From Galerina marginata (Eukaryota > Basidiomycota > Agaricomycetes > Agaricales > Galerinaceae): a stretch of DNA of 64,000 nt. The notes under the pieces are model-generated. The model was given only the letters and a program-made list of their open reading frames with translations, was not told the origin of the DNA and searched no databases. The stretch covers positions 558,001 through 622,000 of the forward strand of contig JAECYW010000024.1 in NCBI GenBank assembly GCA_023014335.1, written 5' to 3'. Positions 35,149 to 46,059 of this stretch are shown in pieces (positions within the stretch are counted from its first letter, which is position 1; every line of letters starts with the position of its first letter). The position numbers and the translations under genes are program-made.

Positions 35149-35502
35149 GCCCGGGATCTATTTTTAGTCCCGCTTCTGTTCCGTCGTCATCTTCAAACTC
35201 TCACCACCATTAACTTACATGGCCAAAGACGATGCCCAGCATCGCTCCGCAATAGGGATGTGGGCCGGAAATTGAAGAAATTCGGCTGGGGAGAATACAC
35301 CGGGTACGTCACGGAAACCCCCTTATACAGCTGACCATAAATAGGACTCGTAGCCGTCTCACGCTGGATAATAAGCAGGTGGGTTCGCGTGACCAAATTG
35401 CGATTGTGGGTTCATCAATCTCACAGCCAGTGTCGTATCTCAGAGACTTTGATTCTGACCACCATCGTCGAGACATATAAACTAGCAACATTTTCTTCCA
35501 TC

Positions 35503-37719
35503 ATGGCAGACGACTCATTTCTTCCTATCAACCTTCCCGTCGGCCATCCTGGGCTCAAGGGCCGCAATCCTAAGCTCAGCGACGTCACGACAGTACCTCC
35601 CGAGGTTATGATATCAGACGTCGATGTCGCCGACAGCCAGATGTCTTCCGAAACGTCGTGGTTCCCCAATAATGAAGCAAAGAGCTCCGAAACGTCGCTG
35701 ATCACCAACAATGGAACAAAGAGCACCACCTCGGCTGTTAGTGAGGAGATAATCAAGCAGACCAGGATCTTAATGATCAGACTCGAGCGTTATGAAGAAT
35801 TATTCTCGTTCTTACCAGAAAGCCATCCATGGCGCCTCTACCCCAATGGCAAATTACATGACAGTACTAAAGAATTGACGAGAAGAATTCTGTCGTTGGA
35901 TCAGGCTTTCAAGGGGAGAAAGGTAACGATTAGAAACTTTAATTGCCTGAATCCGTCGGAAATCATAGCAATCCTGAGTGGACACAACATGGTACTCCCT
36001 ACATACGGTCAGCTTGCCCAGGAATATAGACAGCAACCCCTGCGGCCTGAGCGGGACGATCGCACACTCGAGGCTATCTCTGTGATATTGGATACCCGGC
36101 ATTCCATACTAAATCTAGCCAACTTACTCTACCCTCCGAAGGTCAAGCCCGCGCCAAGCGAATTCGGAAAGAAAGGCGGCTGGCGCCATACACAGAACGG
36201 TAGCCAGCCAATACTATGCCATCGACCAGCGCATAATCGACCCAAACTCCCCGTAGCAATAATGCACGATGCATTTTATAACTTTAAGGCCAGGACCCCC
36301 TCGTCAAAGTCTGATCCAGATTTTCGAAAGTGTCGTAAAGCTGCATTCGAACTAGCCGAAATCCTGACTGAACCCTTGAAGAGGGAAAGGCAAAGGGCTG
36401 ACAAGATTCTCGAAAGGTTCAAAACCGTCTTCCCGGTCACCGAGGAATTTGAATGGCACATTGAAGCAGAGTCTGGGCAGAAGGGAAGAATTGATTTAGT
36501 TTATTCTAAGGCTTGCCCGCCGCATTGCGAAGGGAGGTTTCCTCCAAACCTTCTCGACCGGAGGACCAAAATTCTCATCATCGAGGTCAAGCTAGAAGAT
36601 GGTGATAATGGAGACGCGTTTATGCAGTTATGTCGCTACTTCGACATTCTCGTCAACGTCAATGTTAGGATCTGTGAAACAGGTGCACCAATGTTTCTTA
36701 TGACGATGTCAGGTTCGTTTATAGTAACATGTTCGTTTTCGTGGATCTTGGCCTTAATTCGCTCATTAGGACCCAATATCAAAATCTGCGGTGGCTGGGC
36801 AGATCACCAAGACGCTCCCTGCATAGACGTATTTGAAACGCACTTTGCCTGTCTCGATGTCGCTGAGGAGCACATGGAAAAATTGGCCAGTTCCCTCTAT
36901 GCCCTTAAAAGGGCTATAGAGTACCTTCCCTCGTAAGCTCACGTGTCAACTGTTGATGCTGTATGTCAATCCTTGCTTAGGTGCCACATCCCTGCCGGTG
37001 GTAGAGTTACAAGTGGCGTCCCACACATCTTCAAGGAGTATCAGACTTTTTCTGATCCCCCACATACAGGACAACTAAAAATTATTCGTCGTTTGGACGC
37101 TGATTTACGCCATTCGATCTTCTACGCTTATGCCGATGGTTTGGGTATTCCCACGTCTGAGGAGATCGTAATCCAAAGTCCAAGTGGGGGCCAAAGATCA
37201 AACTGCGTTGCCAAGCTTGTTCACGGTGAATACGGTTTGGCCGTTCATGAAGCTCTCGCACCACATTTCGCTCCCAAAATCTATGGCATTTCATCCAAAA
37301 AAGGAATTAATACAAAGGTCTATCTCATGCAATATCTACCCACTCGGAAAGGCAGCGATGGCTTCAAATGGATTACACTTGAAAAGTTGTCAAAACTACT
37401 AGCCAAAGGCCAACTCGAAGCAATTGGAGATGTCCTCGATAAAATCATCAAGCGCTTAAATGATTCGAAGCTTGTCCATGGAGATCTTCGATCCGCCAAT
37501 CTCATGATCAAGTTGGAAGCTGATGGTAGGATTGCACTGCCAGTCGATATCAAGGTCGTCGACTTTGAATGGGCGGGCAAGCTGGGATTCGCAAACTACC
37601 CAGTCCAGCGGAGTTCCGCAATAACCTACCCTGGCGTACCTGGAGGAGTTATCGAAAGTGATCATGACAAAACTATGGTTGAGGGTTGGAAGGCCAATAT
37701 CAATTCCCCGTTTAAGTAG
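35503..37719 (+). CDS. PD-(D/E)XK nuclease-like plus kinase-like protein (crinkler-type architecture)
   Basis: Two exons, 35503-36932 and 36981-37719, joined by a 48 bp GT-AG intron in phase, give 722 aa. The chosen Met has a good context after a CATATAAA box near 35476; an in-frame start at 35389 would add 38 residues. The N-terminal third is polar. Residues about 310-430 show a PD-(D/E)XK-like core: RIDLVYSK, then ILIIEVKLEDG (the E-x-K) and MQLCRYF. The C-terminal third is a divergent kinase fold: VAKLVHGE, then catalytic-loop LVHGDLRSANLMIK and metal-binding VVDFEW (D-F-E in place of D-F-G). Nuclease plus kinase-like pairs are described among crinkler-type effectors of fungi and oomycetes. 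A role in inter-organism or inter-nuclear conflict is inference. No signal peptide is seen. The frame is intact. Confidence 0.68.
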
Positions 37720-38288
37720 TCAACTTCTCGAACAAGCCTTACTAGTACGTCAATGCAGTGTATGTATTTTTTTGTATTATTGTACTGTCAAATGAACTTG
37801 AATCAACTTCAAAGAGGCTTGCAACAATGCGTCGTAATCCCAGTTCAAACGTTGACGTTAGCTATAGTAGAAGACTCGACGTAGGGGGCCAACAGGCATG
37901 CCCTGTTACTGCCTGGAATTGTTCAGGACTCCGTCGAAGGTGGGGAGGGTGCCCCGAGTCCTATGTTGTCAGCCTTCTAAAGCCCTTTTTGGTTTCGTTG
38001 CCAACGCAAGGTTAAAGCCACAGCCGGTCTCGATCGGAGCAAGGTGCCTTTTTCTCAGCGAAAACCGGCTTTTTCTATTAGCTTCTTGGTCGTTGGAAGA
38101 TTTGGAAGAAGAATAATGGAAGGTGGAAGATCTGAAAATACCTGTTTACAGTACGGAAAATGGTAAGATTTTTTTCTATTTTCATGCTATTGCAAGTTAC
38201 ATAACAATGTCGCGCCATCAATCTGATATGCGCGACCTCCAGTCGTCTGTTAGGTGATCTCTCTGCGAACAAATTTTTACTTCGCCTA
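37720..38288. other. Spacer, nothing recognised
   Basis: No open frame of interest. It lies between the nuclease-kinase gene and the FAS remnant. Confidence 0.4.
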
Positions 38289-39895
38289 TCCACTGGACAG
38301 GCAATCAACTTCCCAGAAACGGCTACTCATGGTGGTTTGAGCGGTATTGGCCCGTTGACTGCCAAGAACTTCGAAGGACATGGCGTTCGTGTCATTGTTG
38401 TTGGTGAGAAGGGCAGAGGGGATACCGAGCTCTTTACATCGCTCGATGTCATGTACGAGGAATGGTGGAGTAAGAAGTGGTGGTTAGACGCCTCTGTTGG
38501 TTCTCATCTAACCATGTTGTTCTAGTGATGGTGAACCTCACCTTAACGGCCGTTCTCTCGTCTCCTCGGCAAGCCTCCCACAATGGTTGCTGGCATGACT
38601 GCCTCTACTGTTAAGGCCGGTTTTGTTAGTGCCATTCTGGACGCCGGCTATCATATCGAGTTGGCGGGTGGCGGTCACTACAACGCCGCTGCCCTCCGTT
38701 CGAAGATTGCTGAAGTCCAGAAGCTCGTTCCAGCAGGAGTCGTTATTAGAACTCCCTGTACATCAATCCTTGCCAGCTTACATTCCAATTCTCGTTGTGG
38801 CAAGAGATGAGGAAGGAGGGACTTCCTGTTGAAGGCTTCTGCGTTGCGGCAGGTACAGGTACCTTCCCAAGCGCCATCGTCAACACCGGGAGCCCCGATG
38901 ATAAGATCCTTCACTGATGAGCTTGTGTGAGCCTCTTTGGCAACCATGACACGACTGGCGAATAGGAATCCATCGGAAGGCATGGGTTGAACGCCGAATA
39001 GTTCGACGGACCTATCGCCTGTCAAATACTCCCGACCATCTTCTGCAGAACCACAGCCCGAATCACCAACGAGGCAGGTGTTGGAGTGCTGGCGGATAGC
39101 GCGATTTGTCGCAAGGACGGGCTGGTGGAAGTCTTCGAACGAGTGACGACCTCCAGCACGGCCACCAGTCCATTGCATGACGATAGGGAAGTCTGGGTTG
39201 GCAGCGGCGATGTTTATGACCTGCCGAGTGCCATCCATGGAGCTAGGCTTGAGCTCGACGTGCTTAATGCCAGCGGCCTTGAGGCCTTCAATGACCTCCA
39301 GGGCCTCTCCGTCGTAGGGATACCAAGCCAACAGGTGGCATCCTCACAGTTCGTTCAGAACTGGGGGAGCCCATTCACAAGGTCGCGACCACAGCTTCGT
39401 CGAGACGTTCTTTAAGAACTACCCTCTTGCGGCTGAGCAGTTGCTCGCTGCTGAAGACACAGCCTATTTCCTGGCGATTTCGCAGAGGCCGGGTCAGAAA
39501 CCTGACTCCCTTCATTCCAGTGCTCGATGAAGTATGGTTCAAAAAGGTACGTAATTTTGACGTGGTGTTCTCATCTTGCCTCCGCATGTTTACTATTTCA
39601 ACCACTTACTCATAGCGACAATCTAGGACTCTCTTTGGGCCGCCGAAGATATTGACGCTGTTTTCGACCAAGGCCCTCAGCGTGTCTGCATTTTACAAGG
39701 CCCAGTTGCCGCGAAGTGGTCGGTCGCGAAAGATGAACCCGTCAAAGACCTACTTGGCAACATCAACAAGTCTCTTATCCAACGTCCTCGAGCGCAAATA
39801 TGCGGGCGATGCTTCCTTCAGTACCTTCTATCGACTACCTCGCTGTGGAATCCAAACACGCTGCGAAGGACCTCCCCGGCGTTGTCCGCACTGAA
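38289..39895 (+). pseudogene. FAS1: Fatty-acid synthase beta subunit pseudogene with internal inversion and deletion
   Basis: The beta subunit of fungal type I FAS carries acetyltransferase, enoyl reductase, dehydratase and malonyl/palmitoyl transferase domains in the cytosol. Blocks seen are GGLSGIGPLTAKNFEGHGVR, VIVVGEKGRG and EEWWSKKW; then enoyl-reductase VAGMTASTVKAGFVSAILDA and AGGGHYNAAALRSKIAEVQK; then, on the opposite strand, KAAGIKHVELKPSSMDG to APGVDDGAWEGT; then, back on plus, ILTVRSELGEPIHKVAT; and, after a large deletion, NYPLAAEQLLAAEDTAYFLA and, past an intron, DSLWAAEDIDAVFDQ and KDEPVKDLLGNINKSLIQR. Frameshifts and stops occur (TAG after LTMLF, TGA near 38917). Only roughly a quarter of the subunit is present, so it is dead debris. 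An intact FAS must lie elsewhere. Confidence 0.88.
38862..39333 (-). other. Inverted segment inside the FAS beta pseudogene
   Basis: About 470 bp whose FAS coding sense is on the minus strand, while both flanks code on plus. Flipping it restores the order ...VAAG, then IPTTE-EVIEGLKAAGIKHVE...DDGAWEGT, then GGILTVRSE... . The left breakpoint lies within 38850-38865 and the right within 39328-39340. One indel near 39315 breaks the frame. Confidence 0.85.
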
Positions 39896-40489
39896 AGCGG
39901 TTTAGGCATGGTTGGATCTGTTCAATCTGAGCCTTCCTCATTTCGAGCAAGCATCCTGCCGCCGTGGGTCTCCTTCGGATTTGTCTCCCCGACCGTCGGA
40001 AGGCCACAGCAAGCCTACAAACGGTATTCTCTTTTGACCTCGCTCCCGACTCGATCATCAAATGCTATAACGCTCTGCAAACTTGAATTGGTGGCCGACA
40101 TAATTGGCATACTTTGGGTTTGGGATTTGAGGGCGGACGACACAGGTCATTTCTTCCTTCCCCCACCCCCTTTCTGCTGTTTGCATTATGTTGAACAACT
40201 ACCAGGCCTTCTTTGACGGTGTTGAGGCAAGCAGATCCTCTGCCCGTGCCTCCATTCGTGGCGCCCATTAAGCCGAGCTTCCGTCACTTCCGCGAAGACT
40301 TCCTGCCTTTCAGCCAGCAATAGTATGTGATCCTTCCCGACATTTTTGTGTCTGTCTGATTCCTATTTTTATTTATTTACGAGGCAATCCCGATACGGTG
40401 CATGTCCCGGCATTGAATTGTGGTTGTTGACTCAACGAACGTTCAGCGTCCTCGGCAAGATACCCCTCAAATTCCATCTCGAACAGTAG
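39896..40489. other. Junction between FAS remnant and Gypsy fragment
   Basis: A few residues after 39895 could still be FAS, but I cannot follow it. Nothing else recognised. Confidence 0.35.
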
Positions 40490-41387
40490 CAAGCTTTTTG
40501 TTTCTCGTTTTTGGAAATCGGTGCATATTCTGACTGGTACTAAAATCAAGATGTCAACTAGCTATCACCCTGAGTCCGACGGTGCCAGCGAACGAACTAA
40601 CAAGACAGTCAACCAGCTCCTACGGTACCATGTCGAACGAAACCAAGCGGGCTGGGTAAAAGCACTTCCAATCATCCGTTTCAACATCATGAATACTATT
40701 AACAAATCTACGGGTTTTTCTCCTTTCCAACTTCGCATGGGCCGCAGCCCGAGGGTTCTCCCTCCCTTGGTCCCAAAAGAACATTTGGACAAGACACCTG
40801 AGGCTGAACGTGCCTGGAAAGTCATTCGCGAATTGGAGGTCATGTCAATGGAGGCTCAGGATAACCTCCTGCGCGCTAAGACTTCCCAATCTGCTCAGGC
40901 TAACAAATCACGCTCACTTACCTTCCCATTTGTCATAGGTGGTCGTGTTCGGCTATCGACAATAAATCGTCGCAACGAGTACAAGAAGGCTGGAGAGAAG
41001 CGGGTGGCCAAATTTATGCCCCGTTTTGACGGACCATACACCATAATTGACGTTGACAAAGATCATTCAACTGTCACCCACGACCTACCAAACTCGCCCA
41101 ACATTTTCCCAACTTTTCACGCTTCCCTCGTCATCCCCTATGTCGAAAATGACGCTTCACTTTTTTCAGGACGGGAATATAGCCGGCCACCACCAATCAC
41201 CACCGAGGAAGGCGTCGAGGAACATTTCATTCGGGATATCATCGATGAACGCCGTATCGGTCGTGGATATCGCTACCTTGTCCGCTGGGTCGGTTTCGGA
41301 CCCGAAGACGATGAGTGGATGACAGGATCACAACTCAAAGACACCGAAGCCCTGGACGTCTGGTTGGCCAAATCGAAGACAGGATAG
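40490..41387 (+). pseudogene. Ty3/Gypsy integrase C-terminal half with chromodomain (chromovirus)
   Basis: Retrotransposon integrase inserts the DNA copy of the element; the chromodomain directs it to marked chromatin. The open frame reads MSTSYHPESDGASERTNKTV (the end of the catalytic core, including its Glu), then FNIMNTINKSTGFSPFQL and LRMGRSPRVLPPL, a basic linker, KFMPRFDGPYTIIDVD (GPY/F motif), FHASLVIPYVEND, and a C-terminal chromodomain IIDERRIGRGYRYLVRWVGF ending in SQLKDTEALDVWL. Upstream pol (protease, RT, RNase H, the zinc-binding and first catalytic residues of integrase) is missing: the sequence begins abruptly within the core. It is therefore a 3' fragment, although its last 288 codons are open. 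Confidence 0.85.
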
Positions 41388-41561
41388 TTTTTTTTGCTAG
41401 AGTGCTACATATTCACCCTTCTTTGTTGGCCAGCCGGTAGCTTTTCCATCGGGTTTTTAAAATTTTCCCCATGGGTTTTTGATGCACCCGCGCTGAGCAT
41501 TGTATGTATTTCCCTTTCTCCGAATCTCGTTGTTTTTCCGTTGTCTTTTTTTTGGGTGGTC

Positions 41562-42131
41562 TTATGCTATGAGATGAACATCATCCGGGTGCATACGCGT
41601 TTGGAAAAAGGAATTGGTCATGTCAATTGTTGACCAAACCTTTCCTTTTGCGCAATCATTCAGGATGTCGTCCACACGAGGTAAGGGGTGACTGTCAATT
41701 ACGGTATTCGCGTTAAGTTGCCTGTAGTCATTCACCCAGCGAGGAAGTACATTCGGGTCAGTCTTGGGAATAATAAAGCAAGGGGAGGCATGAGGAGAAG
41801 AAGATGGTCTGATTCGGCCAGCCTCTAAATGCTGACCGAGGAGTGTTTTAAAAGCTTCTCTGTATTTCCTCGGGCAGGCGTAAGTTCTATTTGTGATGCG
41901 CTTTTCGACATCCTTGAGCTGAATGTGCGCGACATAATCCGTAGGCAGTTTGTCAATGTGCGGAATCGGTTCAAAAACTTCTTTAAACTCTGATTTAATC
42001 TCGGTTCCGAGCTTCGCGAGGCGGTCTTTGAGAGCAATCACCTCAATTGCATCTCGTACTGCTGCAATAACATCCACATCTTTTACCTTCTCGAAGGTAA
42101 GTTTGTTTTCTTTGATACGTCGCCTGCACAC
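41562..42131 (-). pseudogene. Ty3/Gypsy reverse transcriptase fragment, opposite strand
   Basis: Reads YRQLNANTVIDSHPLPRVDD and VWSTIDMTNSFFQTRMHPDD, the fingers and first catalytic Asp region of Gypsy RT, preceded by the linker with PSSSPHASPCFIIPKTD. It ends at HLIA within the RT, so the YxDD box, RNase H and integrase are missing. It faces the integrase fragment to its left: the truncated RT end at about 41565 abuts the 3' region of the plus-strand element. The two halves therefore come from different insertions or from a rearranged one. Confidence 0.8.
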
Positions 42132-43397
42132 ACAATAGCCAGCTCGGCCAGAGCTAATTTCTTGGCTGCTTTTGTCATTTTGATTTGTTCTTTAGCCTTT
42201 AGTCTCGGGGGGGAGGTGGTTGAATAGTCGTAGGATTCATTAAGTTATAACCAGTTTTTTTATCAATGCAAGAGCGGTTCGCGTGGTCGGTGACAATGTC
42301 GGCGCAACAACCATCAGTCGCAGTCCCTCCTCCCTCCAGAACGGTCAGTTGCTTCCATTCTGTCTTTCTATCTCAGTTTGCTGACATTCCCCAGCCTCCG
42401 CGACAGATTGCTGCCATTCCAGTACCCCAACCGGCTGTTCGTCAGGGCGCGCTGCACGCACCGGCTGCTGCTGCTCCAGGTATTTCCACTCTGTGATGAG
42501 TGTAATCCTGCTGACTGACCATGTTCCCTCTTGATCTAGCTCCCGCTGGCCCCTTGCCACCTGTATCAAGTCGTAGAAGACAGAATGGACAAGCAGGTGG
42601 GTGCACCAGTTGATTTACATCAACTGTTTGCCAACAACTTTCTCCTTAGCTATAACTCAGATGCGGATCTCTCGATCAAATTTCTATTTTGGGAAGACCC
42701 CGACCGAGCTATCACCCAAAACAGGTGCCCGCCCTCGTCTCATGTTCGGCATATAGTTTCGAGACCCAGGAAACTCCTGGACCAACCTGCATCCATTTTG
42801 GCTCAGCCAATATGTTTTCCCCTCGATGTTTTGAATTTTTTGTACGTCCATAAATAGATTTAGAACTTAAACCGTGTGCCTGCGTTTTGTCCGTGCCGAA
42901 TAACATGTTTGTGAAGTTTCCGGCCGTAAAATAACACAAAATATTTTGAGAATTGAGAGGTCCGCAAAAGCATTTGAACGAGGCCAACATGTATGTATTA
43001 TGTTAATATCTGGAATAAAAATGGGAGGAAACCTCCCCTTAACGAAGGTGAACACAAATCCGGACACTCGGCCATTTTTTCATTCTCCGCTTATGTAAAA
43101 GTAGACGGCAGGCCCGGGCAGGACGAAAAAGAGGCGCCCGAAAGCTCCAACATCTTTATTTTACTCTATTTTCAGGCTTAGTGGTACAAATAGATGAGGG
43201 AAAACAGAAAAAACATAGGTCTTTTATTTCATTTTACTCAACGTCAGCCAATTCCGACAAGCGGAAAGCCGGCACACTAAGAAACACTTGAACCGACACC
43301 TGACCGACGCACATTACCCAAAGGGAGGTGTCGCTGGGGTCTTGTGTCGGGCGGCGGTGGGAGGAAGCAAACAACGACCATTTAAGGAGCTTAGGTC
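42132..43397. other. No firm gene; short Pro/Ala-rich frame
   Basis: A plus-strand frame at 42296-42496 (Pro/Ala/Gln-rich, with an intron-like gap) could be a first exon of an unknown gene. 42600-43397 has only short frames and nothing recognised. Confidence 0.35.
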
Positions 43398-43904
43398 GTG
43401 GGGATAGGGTCCAGATCCGCATCTGAGTTATGGTCACCGAATACTGATTTTTTCGATTTCTACCCAGGAATCCAAAAACTTGAACCTGCGGAACACACTC
43501 CGAATCCTCCGTACCCCGATGGACGCCAGGGTCCCAACGATTGGAGCCTACATCCCCAGCATTTCGATTCGAATCGTCCTTGGTTGGGTTTCTGTAAGAG
43601 GCCGCTTGTCACCAAAGAAGGTTGGGAGGTGTTTCCGGAATTGGTTCCGCTCTCATTTTTCTGGATCGTGGATTCCCAAGATCAGAACATAGGCTCTCTG
43701 GATACTAGCTATGGGAAGGCCCTATACAAGCGAGCCTTAAAATTACGTGGTTCTTTGGATAATTTTGATCCTGCTATCGCTATACTGCCTACAGGCGACA
43801 TTAGCCCACCGAATTCTGAGTACGGGAATGCCAACTATCAAGCTGCCGACTTGCACATGGCAGTGCCTATTTGGGTTGCCCTCAAATTGACGTTTTGCAG
43901 TTGA
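43398..43904 (+). CDS. Unrecognised ORF, probably a fragment
   Basis: 168 codons without a known domain. The middle (RPWLGFCKRPLVTKEGWEVF, FFWIVDSQDQNIGSLDTSYG) has the balanced composition of a folded protein. The C-terminal end runs out soon after the last Trp, and a motif of the 9 kb/46 kb repeat block lies 43 bases beyond (43947), so the gene may be cut by that repeat. The start is uncertain. Confidence 0.4.
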   Translation: MGIGSRSASELWSPNTDFFDFYPGIQKLEPAEHTPNPPYPDGRQGPNDWSLHPQHFDSNRPWLGFCKRPLVTKEGWEVFPELVPLSFFWIVDSQDQNIGSLDTSYGKALYKRALKLRGSLDNFDPAIAILPTGDISPPNSEYGNANYQAADLHMAVPIWVALKLTFCS

Positions 43905-46059
43905 TATATTTTTTCGATCCGGCTGGACTGGCGCATATTCGGGTGCTGCAGAGGGCTACCCCGGTGCAAACACGAATGGCTTGTCGGCAGATACAATTCC
44001 AACCTTCAGAAGCCATGCGATATATAAGAGGCAATACCACATCGTTGTTAAAGCCTAAAGGTTGGACCACGGGCATGAAGATCAAACTTCAACATGATGA
44101 AGGGTTTACGGCTTACAGTTCATAGGATCAGGAAAAATGGGCAAGAACCGTTACAAGTTTCATGGAGATCTTGACCAATCCAACCGGGTAAATGTTGCAT
44201 ACCTGGATGCGAAAAGTCTAAAAGAAGAAATATAGCGGAGACTATCCCAACTTCCTGTCCGCTGCTGTTTCCAGCGAACAGGAGGGAGGGAACACAAGCT
44301 GCGGTTAAAGATCCACGTACGGTGTAGCAATATCTGTCAGGTTGCTGCTCAAGCTGGCCATTCGCCTACAGGCACTCTTCAGGCTATGTCATAACGGCAT
44401 TGATTGGGAAGTACCATGCATGTCGAAAACATTTCGGCCATAGAAGAGCCCATGGAAAGAGCAGGCAATGTATCGTCTAGAGTGGCTTGTATACATACAT
44501 CAGCTTTCGGGCATGATCAGAGGCAAAAAAACCCACTTTCAGATCATTCAACAAGGGAACCACACATTGGACGGATCTGTTACTATCAAACTTCGTTATA
44601 TACACTACATCCACTATACTAAGTTTTCGTGATTTCCTAAAGTAAAGCATCAGCCTGGTGCGGAGAACACTACATGGGCGTACATACCTCACAGATCGGT
44701 TAAATCATCCTTGTCAATCACTCGCGTACTGTCCGGTCCAAACTGGAGAGTGCCGTCTTCGTTGAGGTGGAGATAAAAGACTTGTTGCAACCGTTCCCGA
44801 CGAGTCGAATTGTCGTTCGAGGTCCGAAAACCGAAAGCTGTGAGGTGTTTGGACGGGCTGCCGCGGTAGACACCCTGGCTAGCGAAAACTCAGAGCCGGT
44901 CCTGGAAACTAGAGCTTGGACTTACTAAATGACAATGACCCATTCGTGGTCCCCGAAATTGGCCATAATCTCATCAGAGCGCATTCCTATAGCCGCTACG
45001 AACTCGGTGAAGGAAGTGTTGCGAGTGTTGGTTGCCTTGGAAAGGTGGTCTCGATAAAAGTGAAGAGTGTACTGCATATTGGTGAACTAATCCGAGTTGT
45101 ATGAGCAAGTAAGCAAACCAAGGAAAGTGAAGCAACATACCAGTGACGATCGTGGTGGCAGTCAAGAACAAAAGTTCGTTGGAGTAACGTAAGTGGTCGG
45201 GCTTTTATCGAGTCCTGTCGGGACTGAGGGCCTGGTCGGAACGTAGTGGGAGTAGGCAAGAGATCGCGGAGCAAATTAAGGACTTTTGAATGGTTTACCG
45301 ACTGGTGCTTAAAATTGCTGGCGACCACCCCGTAATTTATTTGGCACTCCGGCGAGCCTAGCTCCCGTGCCTTCGAGACGCCCGCGATCGTTCACACATT
45401 CTTCGCTGCAATATTAAGTGACCCCGGTGTTCAGAAGAATGCACGGCGAGGTTTGGACTGTGTTCTTCGAGGACGGGCACCTATGTTCAGCGACGAGCGG
45501 GTTTGCCATATATTTCTGCTATAGTGAGAGAGGTTCTCAATTGTGGCACGGTTCTCGTCATCGCATAGTATAGATATCGACGATAACGTGAACCATTAAA
45601 TCATGCCTGACTATCCTATCAGTAGCTCGACAAATAATTCAAGCCACGAACTCGGTCCTCTGGTCGCAGTCGCAAAAGCGCTTGCGACGTTCCATGCTTC
45701 AGAAGTCTTCCGTGTTGCAGACTTCGGCAGCTCTGTCACCGCCGGATTTTCTCCACCTTTATGTTTTCATCTGACCTGCTCAGAACCTTCAGGCTTGGAG
45801 GGAGTCAAATATTTGTCGTTATCAAATAGCATGGGCCGATCGATATCGCTGTCACCATAATTCCTCCCTCCGTTCCAAAACTATGACGGAGTTTTCGGAA
45901 CGTAAGCACTGTTCACTTAGCGGCCTAGTTGAGACTAGAGTAGCGCGTGTAGGAGGGAGAAGAAGGCAACCCAAACAGTAGGCAGGAGGCCAGATGCCCT
46001 TGATGATAAGCAAGTAAGGCGATTCGAACATAGAGTCTAGACGTAATTGTAGGCGAAGA
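43905..46059. other. Mostly unassigned; isolated repeat word and possible membrane-protein exons
   Basis: TGCAGAGGGCTACCCCGGTG at 43947 is a solitary copy of the block word. On the minus strand 45330-44930, short frames joined by intron-like gaps (LLFLTATTIVTG, then FTNMQYTLHFYRDH and EWVIVI before a stop near 44927) might be the end of a small membrane protein. The plus frame at 45603-45860 has no recognised domain. Confidence 0.35.
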
